Of a stretch of DNA of 64,000 nucleotides, positions 1 through 5,790 are shown in pieces (within the stretch, counting starts at the first letter, position 1; each line of letters starts with the position of its first letter). The stretch lies in the NCBI GenBank assembly GCA_964553375.1, contig CAZKKN010000001.1:1-64000 (forward strand), given 5' to 3'. Under the pieces are notes generated by a model. That model was given only the letters and a program-made list of their open reading frames with translations, did not search any database and had not been told where the DNA came from. The translations under genes were made by a program, and so were the position numbers. Origin of the DNA: UBA9715 sp964553375 (GTDB taxonomy: Bacteria > Actinomycetota > Coriobacteriia > Coriobacteriales > Eggerthellaceae).

Positions 1-40
1 AGGGGACGGGGATGATGGCATGATCCCCGTCCCCTGACAT
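1..40. repeat. REP-like palindromic element, cut by window edge
   Basis: Bases 1-13 (AGGGGACGGGGAT) are the exact reverse complement of bases 23-35, with a 9-nt loop, and TGACAT follows at 35-40. The left arm is the reverse complement of a 26-bp unit seen whole at 88-113; the first five bases of that unit are missing because the window starts here. Two head-to-head copies around a short loop are the usual form of a bacterial REP/BIME-type element. No transposase is visible. The family name is unknown to me. Confidence 0.75.
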
Positions 41-87
41 AAGCCCTATGGACGTTGCGGGAGATGGATGCGAGGGGAAGAAAGGTT

Positions 88-113
88 ATGCCATCATCCC
101 CGTCCCCTGACAT
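88..113 (+). repeat. REP-like unit, single arm
   Basis: This 26-bp unit begins ATGCCATCATCCCC and ends CCCCTGACAT. It matches the right-hand orientation of the palindrome at the window edge and the four units at 1887, 1920, 1983 and 2138, with at most one base of difference (GTCCCC versus GACCCC). Here it lies in non-coding DNA and has no partner arm. Confidence 0.7.
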
Positions 114-266
114 AATCCCGAATGTAGGGGGAAGAGGGGCTAAGAAAAGGGCAAAAATGAGGGAAAGGGAGGAATTGCTACCACGGAGCCGGGTGTGGCC
201 TTATAGGTAAAAGATGGAGGGTAGATTTGTGTTGATAATGTGAATCAGATGTGGTTTGAGGCTTTG
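114..266. other. Non-coding stretch before terminator
   Basis: There is no open frame with a ribosome-binding site and no recognisable RNA gene. The + strand is purine-rich. It precedes a strong + strand terminator, so it may be the 3' untranslated end of a transcript entering from the left of the window. Confidence 0.4.
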
Positions 267-291
267 AGGCTCCGATTTCGGGGCCTTTTTT
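267..291 (+). terminator. Intrinsic (Rho-independent) terminator
   Basis: AGGCTCCG (267-274) pairs with CGGGGCCT (279-286), 8 bp including one G-U pair, around an ATTT loop, and is followed directly by a run of T (286-291). This is a textbook intrinsic terminator for + strand transcription. It must end a transcript that starts left of the window, because no gene lies between the edge and this site. The T run is also half of a perfect 18-bp palindrome at 286-303 (T6, GCGCGC, A6). Confidence 0.75.
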
Positions 292-369
292 GCGCGCAAA
301 AAAGGGCTGAAATGGGGTCGAAAAAGCGGGTTATGGAAGGCGCGAAAGCAGGGAGGGGTGGAGAGGCGG

Positions 370-510
370 AAAAATCCGGATTATGGGAGGTTTTTGCGGC
401 GCATGCAAGAAGTACATGAAGAGTGAGCTTGGAAAAGCCCAGGTCAGAGGAGTGCAGCAATTCGCGGCGCGCGGAAGATGAGGGGAAAACCTCCCATAAC
501 CCGGATTTTT
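370..510. repeat. 25-bp inverted repeat flanking a 91-bp segment
   Basis: Arms are 370-394 (core ATCCGGATTATGGGAGG) and 486-510 in reverse complement, matching at 24 of 25 bases; the mismatch is A versus G after ATCCGG. The segment between them is 395-485. A degenerate third copy in the same orientation as the left arm lies at 319-338 (AAAAAGCGGGTTATGGAAGG). It could be an invertible switch, a MITE-like remnant or two insertions of a short dispersed repeat. No recombinase gene is in the window. Confidence 0.65.
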
Positions 511-556
511 CTGCCGCAGCAGGACGAAATCGGCGAAACAAGGGGGCGCAGGATCG

Positions 557-646
557 GGAGATGCGCGCGGGAGCGGGGCATGGGAGACGAGCTTGTGAGC
601 AGGAGATACGCGCAAGAGCGGGGCATGGGAGCGGGAGATGCGCGTG
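557..646 (+). repeat. Purine-rich direct repeats, about 45-bp spacing
   Basis: A 29-bp unit at 557-585 (starting GGAGATGCGCGC and ending GCGGGGCATGGGA) recurs at 602-630 with three or four differences. A third partial copy (GGAGATGCGCG) follows near 633-643. The repeats lie in non-coding DNA, and no function can be assigned. Confidence 0.55.
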
Positions 647-711
647 GAATCGGGCGCGGGCGCGAGGGTGCAGGAGCGGTAGATGCGGGGGGTGAGAGGG
701 AGCGTGAAACA

Positions 712-762
712 GGGGGCGCGAGGGGTAGGCACGAGAGTTAGGGATGTGGGGAGGTTGTGGGG
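712..762 (+). other. G-run cluster with possible G-quadruplex
   Basis: Runs of three or more G occur on the + strand at 712-716, 722-725, 741-743, 748-751 and 759-762. The last three are separated by 4- and 7-nt loops; the run before them is separated by 15 nt. This is marginal for a stable quadruplex. It includes a short tandem repeat of TGTGGGGAGGT. Confidence 0.3.
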
Positions 763-912
763 AGGTTGCGATGGCCTTGCGGAGGGGCTGTGACGAGCTG
801 ATGACGGGACCGTGTGGAGCGTGTAAAAGGTGGATTTACCTCGCGAAACGTTGTAAAATTGGCTAGTCGCAAATTGCGCCCTGTCGGGGTCAGGTGGAAA
901 TGACAACGAACT

Positions 913-1062
913 CGCGCATATAAGCGACGGCATAGCGGCAATCGAATACGCCGAAGGTGGATCGGCAGTTCAACTCCTAAGGGCGAAAACGCCCGGTCAA
1001 ACTGGGAATTTGAACGACATCATATCGCACGCGCGTATAAGGTCGAGCTATGCGGCAACGTT
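913..1062. repeat. Diverged motif pair CGCGC(R)TATAAG...GCGGCAA
   Basis: A motif of about 30 bp beginning CGCGCATATAAG (913) and ending ATAGCGGCAA recurs at 1030-1059 as CGCGCGTATAAG ... TATGCGGCAA. The CGCGCGTATAA core appears a third time inverted near 1226-1240 (TTATACGCGCG). It could be a protein-binding site or an old duplication. TATAAG resembles a -10 box, but I saw no -35 box at correct spacing. Confidence 0.35.
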
Positions 1063-1190
1063 GACCAAATGGGTTGTTTATTACGGCTTTTATCAGGGAA
1101 AACGTTGCGGGAAGAGACGAATGTTCGACGTATTGGAGGTTTGTTTGAAACAGGCGCACCGCGCTGAAATGTGAAGGGTTCGTGATGTAA

Positions 1191-1215
1191 TCCACAGGTG
1201 TGGGGCATCTGTGGA
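1191..1215. other. Inverted repeat resembling weak DnaA boxes
   Basis: TCCACAG (1191-1197) and CTGTGGA (1209-1215) form an inverted pair with an 11-nt loop. The left arm in context (TAATCCACA) is one mismatch from the DnaA-box consensus; the right arm (TGTGGACGA) is two mismatches away. Two weak boxes do not make an origin, so this is recorded only as a sequence feature. Confidence 0.2.
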
Positions 1216-1308
1216 CGAACTTTTTCGCGTTATACGCGCGCGCGTGTTTCAGGGTTCGGCGCCACGCTGGGATAGCGACTGACGAGGCGGCAGCATCGGG
1301 CAGCGAGT

Positions 1309-1422
1309 GAGCGAAAGCGAACGAGCGGCCAGCGCAAGCAGCGAGCGGCAAGCGAGCGGCAAGCAAGCGCAGGCGGCAAGGGAGCGAAAGCGAACAAGCA
1401 GCGAGCGGCAAGCAAGCGGCAA
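1309..1422 (+). repeat. Low-complexity GCGAGCGGCAA repeats
   Basis: The block GAGCGAAAGCGAAC at 1309-1322 recurs at 1382-1395. AAGCAGCGAGCGGCAAGC at 1336-1353 recurs at 1396-1413, and shorter GCGGCAAGC units fill the space between. The order of blocks is kept, so a segment of about 60-75 bp appears to have been duplicated and then eroded. It lies about 160 bp before the first possible start codon of the giant gene. Confidence 0.55.
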
Positions 1423-1580
1423 CCCGATGCAGCAGCGAAGTTGGGAGGCAGAGACCGGCAGGCTCGGTGGCTCACAGGTCAGCGGAAGTGGGTGGAAATA
1501 CGACCGCGACCGAGGCACACCAAGCAGGCGCACAAGGATGGGACGCCAAATTTTGCCAGCACTGGTGAGATAGGCGGACG

Positions 1581-2012
1581 ATGGGAAACATGGACTTGAT
1601 GGACCAGGAAAACAAACAAAACGCCGTAGGCATGGATGGGATGGAACCAATCCAAGCTGAAGCAGCGAAGGCGAACGCCGGTGTCGCGATGAGCGATGCG
1701 GCGCTGGCCTCGTGCGGTGTGCGCGCTGATTCTGCGAAAGCTGCGGAAGGCGCGGCGGCGGCAGCGCATCCTGGCACCCCCAAACCTGACAATACTTCTG
1801 AAATCGATAACGAAAAGCCGGCGCAAAAGCCGCGGCTTCTCGATCGGATCAAACACCGGTTCCGCACGGCGGGGGCGTCGGCTGCCATGCCATCATCCCC
1901 GACCCCTGACATGGAAATCATGCCATCATCCCCGTCCCCTGACATGGAAATGAACGCGGCGGGGGTGTCGGACATGGAAATCATGCCATCATCCCCGACC
2001 CCTGACATGATT
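1581..2012 (+). CDS. Giant surface protein, N-terminal fragment (before gap 1)
   Basis: This is the open frame from ATG at 1581, which is the first Met after an in-frame TGA at 1566-1568, up to gap 1. The product starts MGNMDLMDQENKQ, is Ala-rich and mildly acidic, has a short basic stretch (RLLDRIKHRF) near residues 85-95, then runs into repeats of MPSSPTPDM encoded by REP-like units. No domain is recognisable, and it looks disordered. Ribosome-binding support is weak: AGGCGG at 1572-1577 is only 3 nt from the ATG, with other Mets at 1590 and 1599. The frame appears to join the next fragment: the last 55 bases before the gap repeat exactly after it, and overlapping them puts this frame in register with the fragment after the gap. 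Alternatively this stretch is untranslated leader and the gene starts at 2405 or 2738. Confidence 0.5.
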
Positions 2013-2163
2013 NNNNNNNNNNNNNNNNNNNNNNNNNNNNNNNNNNNNNNNNNNNNNNNNNNNNNNNNNNNNNNNNNNNNNNNNNNNNNNNNNNNNNNNN
2101 NNNNNNNNNNNNGGCGGGGGTGTCGGACATGGAAATCATGCCATCATCCCCGACCCCTGACAT
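1887..2163 (+). repeat. REP-like units inside the N-terminal reading frame
   Basis: Four copies of the 26-bp unit start at 1887, 1920, 1983 and, after the gap, 2138. Spacings within the left contig are 33 and 63 bp, both multiples of three, so each reads as MPSSP(T/S)PDM. The same unit occurs in clearly non-coding DNA at 1-40 and 88-113. Either the intergenic repeat has been incorporated into the coding sequence, or this part is not translated. The unit at 2138 may be the same physical copy as the one at 1983 (see gap 1). Confidence 0.7.
2013..2112. other. Assembly gap 1 (100 N), flanked by 55-bp duplicate
   Basis: There are exactly 100 N. Bases 1958-2012 are identical to bases 2113-2167 over all 55 positions. 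That pattern is typical of contig ends that share a graph k-mer, so the true sequence may have no gap or may hold extra repeat units. Superimposing the 55 bases removes 155 positions and brings the upstream frame (codon starts divisible by 3) into the frame of the downstream fragment. Confidence 0.9.
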
Positions 2164-5100
2164 GATTGGTGCGGGGCGGGCGCCGGATATTCCCGAAGGC
2201 CGGGCTCCGGACGAAGGATGGCCACCGGACATAGGGGCGGGGCGGGCGCCCGATGAAGACCTCACCAAACCAGAAAGCCCGCACGAAACACCACCGAGCA
2301 AGACACATCAGATGACACAAGCACACGAAGACAAACGTAACGACGAACTACCAAACGAAACCGAAACCGACCACTTAACGAACCACACCGACGGAGAACA
2401 CGTTATGAAGAACCTGAACGATTCATATAACGCATTTGACGCAGATATCCCTCCTGCGTCACAAAACTTCAGCGATGTGGAAAGCGTAGCTCCCACAGAA
2501 CTATCGGATATTCCATCCACTGATGACAGCATCACTAGCAACATCGAACAAATTTGCGACACAAACCAAACGAACCACACGAACCAAACGGCAGCAGAAA
2601 ACGAAACGTTAAACGAGGCATCGAATCCTATGAACAACGAAGCTGGAAACGAAGGATCCCAAATGCAGCACGACACTCGCGATACGAACGATATGACTGA
2701 CGTCCTGAACGTTGCGGCAGACGAACAGGAGATTCCCATGGATGCAATCAACAACAAGAACACCGACCCGTTGAGTACCCAGCCCCTTGAGGGGGTGACC
2801 ACCGAAGCGGCCGCGCCGAACGCGGTTGAGCTGAATGAAGCTGCACCGAACGCGGCATCGACCGAGGTGGTTGCGAGCGTAGACCAGGGTGGCGATGCCA
2901 TCTTGGATGCCTCGGCTGACATAGTTGCGAGTGAATCGCCGGAAGCTACTCCTGAGCTTTCGGCTGAAGCTGTTTCTGGAAGCGTTTCTGATATTGCTGA
3001 TAAGGGGGCGGTCCCACCCGAAACTGACCGCTCCCTGAATCAGGCGCTCGTGGGTGCCTGCGAAATAGTGGACACCAGAATAGGCACGAGCGTGCACGTG
3101 AGCGACCGCGCCGCCGATGAGGACAATCTGACGTCCTCGGAAGCACAGCGACCTTCTGCAAAAACTGATGCCAGCAACCCACCTGCTGCTGGCGCAGAAG
3201 CGTCGCAAACTCCTCTGGCTAGCACCAGGCCCTCATCTGCTGCTAGCGCGGGAGTGTCGCACTCTCCTGCAAATGCCAGTACATCCCAAGCCGCTGGCAC
3301 AGGAGAACTACCCCCGACCAACTCGGTCATCCCCCAAGAAAAGACCGAGCATTGGTTGAAAACGGCGGCGCGGGACGCTTCATTGCGCGACAACGACCAG
3401 AACCAGCCCAGCGCGGCGAGCCGCGTGGGCATCTCCTACCGCAGCGTGACGCACCGCACGCCGTCGCGCCCGCTGAGCAACCTCACGCGCGAACAATCTG
3501 CCGCTCGCGCCGCTGCCAACCGCGCGGCCGCGACGAAGGAAACCAGCGCCCGCGTGGCTGCACGCACCGCGGCCGCCCAGGCCGCCGGTCCGGAGCGCCC
3601 CGGCACCCCCAACGCCATAGACCCGGCAACCCGCCGCGTCCAGCGCCGCGACTCGGCCCGCAAGTTCGGCCGCAAGTTCCTGGCAAGCTTCATGGCCATC
3701 GTGTTGGCCATCGGCCTGTGCCCGCTGCCGGCCTTCGGCGATGACGGCCAGATCAACGGCGTGACCTTCAACGGTGCCACTACTTCTATCGAATATTCCT
3801 CAAGCAGTACCACTACTTATGACGAAAATGGCAACGTGGTGTCCAGCGAATCCAGCGAATCCGTCACAACGGACTCCACGGAAAACGACGACAGCATGCA
3901 AATGTTGTACAGCCAGATCCTGTACAACCAACAAACAAAGGACAAATCGTCCATCGACTCGCTGGAAGGCTACAAGGCGAGCGACGACGACTCCCTGCCC
4001 CTCAGCGCAGGCATAGACGCCGACAAGAACGCCAACGCCTCGGTCTACTACGAGGCGGGCGACGCGGCCGGCATCACCGGCACCGCGCCGGAGAAGGGCA
4101 GCGCCACGGACGGCACCTTCTTCGCGGTGGGCGCCGGCGACCTGCTGCGCCCGGACTACCGCTTCGCTGGTTGGGAGGCTCTGCCCCAGGGCGAAGACGC
4201 CAACGACGACACCCAGGCCACGCTGGCCATCCCGGCCGGCGCCCAGGTTACCAGCTGGGAGTGGGAGGCCCTGGTGGCCGGCGGCCAGGTGATCGGCTTC
4301 GTGGACAACAACGGCAACCGCCAGGCCCTGACCGACGCCCAGGCCATCCTGCTGGCCCGCGCCGGTGACGCGGCCGCCCGCGCGAAGGCCGCCAAAGACG
4401 GCGCGAACGCAGACGACGCGGCCCGCGGCATCGTGGCCACGCTGGAGAACGGCAACGTGTACATCGCCGCCAGCGACGAAACGGTGACCAAGAGCAACGC
4501 CCCCGCCGCGGCAGACAGCGCCACGGTGCAGCTGCCCAACGGCGACGACATCGACAAAACGGTGACCACCAGCACGCGCGCCGGCGCCACGGCCGACGAG
4601 CTGGCCAACGCCGCCACGGAGGCCCGCGACCTCAGCGCGCGCGAGGACGACAAGAGCTCCATCACCCTGACCAGCGCGTGGGTGGCCGAAGCCCTGCTGA
4701 CCGGCGTGGAGCCGGAGCAGCCCGCCGATGAGGCGACGGAAGGCGAAGGCGCGACCGAAGGCGAAGCCGCCGAAGGCACCACCGACGAGGCCGCCACCGA
4801 GGGCGACACCACCACCGAAGTAACCGAAGACGCAACCGAAACCCCCGCCCCCACCATGACCCCGGAGGAGCATGACGCCCTCCTGGACATCCCGGAGGCC
4901 ATCGCTGCCATGGACTTCAGCAGCCAGCGCATCCTGGTGGGCCTGCGCGGCGGCGACATAGCGGATCGCGACCAGAATAATATAGTAAGCCGCGGCACCA
5001 ATCTGTACCTGCTGGGTTACAACAGCCAGGACGCCGCCCGTCGCGCCTACATGCGCTACAGCGCCTATCAAAACGTCGCCTTCGTGGCCCCGGACGTCAC

Positions 5101-5607
5101 CGTGACGGCCGACGCAGAAGGTGATGGCGAAAACGGCGAAGGCGACGCAACCGCAGATGCCGCAGAAAGCGACGACCCAGACCTCGCAGACCCAGCCGCC
5201 GCCCCGAATGCCGGCGCCACGGCCGACCTGGAGAACATTGACCAGGCCGGCAAGGATCTGGAGGCTGCCACCACGACCGCAGCGACGCCGCAGGTCATCG
5301 CCCTGATAGACTCCGGCACCCCTGCGGATCATGCCAACGTGCTGCAGGCCACCACGGCGCTGGCCGATGACACCACCACCGAAGACAACAACGGCCATGG
5401 CACCGCCATGCTGGAGGCCATCCTGGCTCAGAACCCCAACGCCCAGGTCATCTCCATCAAGGCCCTGGACGCTAACGGCGAAGGCACCGCAGCCAGCATC
5501 TACGCGGCCATCATGCAGGCCATCGCCGCCAAGGCGACCATCATCAACCTGTCGCTCAGCGGTGCGGCCACCGAAGAGAACGCCGCCATCGCCGAAGCTG
5601 TGAAGCA
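2113..5607 (+). CDS. Giant surface protein, extension, signal peptide and S8 peptidase head (between gaps)
   Basis: This is an open frame (codon starts 2114, 2117 and so on) between the two gaps, about 1,165 codons. Order of segments: repeats of GAGRAPD/EGRAPDE, a long acidic Asn/Thr-rich disordered stretch, an Ala/Ser/Pro/Arg-rich stretch, a signal-peptide-like segment (3647-3739), a Ser/Thr-rich spacer with one InlB-B-like strand set, an Ala-rich linker with a (E/A)TEGE run, a propeptide-like segment and the first two-thirds of an S8 domain with catalytic Asp and His. It is expected to be exported and cell-surface located. It has no stop and continues as the fragment after gap 2; the frame changes only because the N run is a nominal length. 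The real start may be 1581, 2405 or 2738. Homologous giant BspA-type proteins of Coriobacteriia are the nearest style match I know; no gene symbol applies. Confidence 0.85.
2393..2407 (+). promoter_or_regulatory. Shine-Dalgarno and alternative start (ATG 2405)
   Basis: GGAG at 2393-2396, an 8-nt spacer, then ATG at 2405 in the correct frame (product MKNLNDSYNAFDAD). This is a better ribosome site than the one in front of 1581 and would avoid translating the REP-like repeats. Confidence 0.45.
2727..2740 (+). promoter_or_regulatory. Shine-Dalgarno and alternative start (ATG 2738)
   Basis: AGGAG at 2727-2731, a 6-nt spacer, then ATG at 2738 in frame (product MDAINNKNTDPLSTQ). This is the strongest Shine-Dalgarno and spacing combination I found near the 5' end. 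The DNA composition also changes about here from AT-richer to GC-rich, so it is a serious candidate for the true start. Even so, about 300 residues would precede the signal segment. Confidence 0.45.
3647..3739 (+). other. Signal-peptide-like segment
   Basis: A basic n-region (RRDSARKFGRKF) is followed by a hydrophobic core (LASFMAIVLAIGL) and a polar c-region CPLPAFG before DDG. Cleavage after the Gly of AFG fits signal peptidase I rules. No start codon with a ribosome site lies just in front of it, so the segment is internal to a longer translated N-terminus. It could also act as an uncleaved membrane anchor. Confidence 0.8.
3740..4859 (+). other. Post-signal spacer region
   Basis: First comes a Ser/Thr-rich stretch (SSSSTTTYDENGNVVSS). 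Around 4040-4180 follows a segment with YYEAGDAAG ... DYRFAGWEA that resembles one InlB-B repeat, the same family used as an array at 43-48 kb. Then come Ala-rich helices (4330-4680) and a low-complexity acidic linker of Glu/Thr/Ala (4700-4850). It probably separates the membrane from the peptidase head. Confidence 0.55.
4860..5110 (+). other. Propeptide-like (I9-type) segment before S8 domain
   Basis: The segment QRILVGLRGGDI ... LYLLGYNSQDAARRAY ... VAFVAPDVTV has the layout of a subtilase propeptide: a first strand RILVGL, a central strand LYLLGY followed by a helix SQDAARRAYMRY, and a last strand ending in VAPD. An acidic linker and then the catalytic domain follow, as in secreted subtilases. 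In the family such segments act as folding chaperone and inhibitor. The assignment rests on pattern and position only. Confidence 0.55.
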
Positions 5608-5790
5608 NNNNNNNNNNNNNNNNNNNNNNNNNNNNNNNNNNNNNNNNNNNNNNNNNNNNNNNNNNNNNNNNNNNNNNNNNNNNNNNNNNNNNNNNNNNNN
5701 NNNNNNNAAAGCACCAGCTATGCGGCGGCCACCACCAGCGGTTGGCTTTCCGCCAACGCAACCGACACGTGGCAGGACGACCTGCGCGCC
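5282..5790 (+). other. S8 (subtilisin-like) serine peptidase domain, interrupted by gap 2
   Basis: The first catalytic motif is VIALIDSG (Asp codon 5309-5311). The second is NNGHGTAM (His codon 5396-5398). The substrate-cleft strand IINLSLSG follows near 5540. After gap 2 the third motif reads STSYAAA (Ser codon 5716-5718), where the family usually has GTSxAxP or GTSYAAA, so Ser replaces the first Gly. The oxyanion-hole Asn motif must lie in the gap. Asp-to-His spacing (29 residues) is shorter than in classical subtilisin but acceptable. It is expected to be an extracellular protease acting on the giant protein itself or on outside proteins. Activity cannot be judged without the missing piece. 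Confidence 0.8.
5608..5707. other. Assembly gap 2 (100 N) inside the S8 domain
   Basis: The N run has the nominal length of 100. Unlike gap 1, the flanks share no long repeat. The frame before the gap (codon starts 5600, 5603) and after it (codon starts 5710, 5713) differ, so for one continuous gene the real length must be 3n+2. A normal S8 fold needs roughly 50-80 residues here, more than 100 bases. Confidence 0.85.

Larger units (their letters stand above)
292..1580. other. Long non-coding leader region upstream of giant gene
   Basis: About 1.3 kb without a credible gene. The short open frames on either strand are Arg/Pro/Ser-rich, lack Shine-Dalgarno sequences and overlap one another, as expected of purine-rich low-complexity DNA. 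The region holds the inverted repeat at 370-510, direct repeats at 557-646 and 1309-1422, G-runs at 712-762 and a diverged motif pair at 913-1062. I could not pick out a promoter with good -35 and -10 boxes and correct spacing. The promoter of the giant gene is probably in here, giving an untranslated leader of unknown length. Confidence 0.55.
2168..3646 (+). other. Disordered acidic pre-signal extension
   Basis: About 490 residues before the hydrophobic segment. Residues coded at 2168-2260 repeat GAGRAPD-type units. Coded at 2260-2740 is an Asn/Asp/Glu/Thr-rich stretch (DTNQTNHTNQTAAENET) in noticeably AT-richer DNA than the rest of the gene. Coded at 2740-3360 is an Ala/Glu/Ser-rich part; at 3360-3646 the charge turns basic (many Arg/Ala: ARAAANRAAATKETSARVAART) and leads into the signal segment. 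No fold is recognisable. If translated, this is an unusually long cytoplasmic-side extension for an exported protein. Confidence 0.6.

Noticed and set aside
1..113. CRISPR array
   Set aside because: The repeats are palindromic arms in irregular spacing with no unique spacers of constant length; they match a REP-like element instead.
835..860. Possible promoter with TAAAAT at 854-859
   Set aside because: No -35-like hexamer lies 16-18 nt upstream. TTGACC at 1061-1066 likewise lacks a -10 box at correct spacing.
331..933. Minus-strand open frame of 200 codons in the leader
   Set aside because: It has Pro/Ser/Arg-rich low-complexity content, no ribosome site and overlaps several other equally poor frames in repeat-rich DNA.
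1188..1218. Replication origin
   Set aside because: Only two imperfect DnaA-like boxes, with no AT-rich unwinding region, box cluster, or dnaA/dnaN neighbour.
1307..1573. Plus-strand open frame of 88 codons before the giant gene
   Set aside because: It is a translation of the GCGAGCGGCAA low-complexity repeats (Ser/Glu/Arg/Ala), with no start signal and no relation to known proteins.
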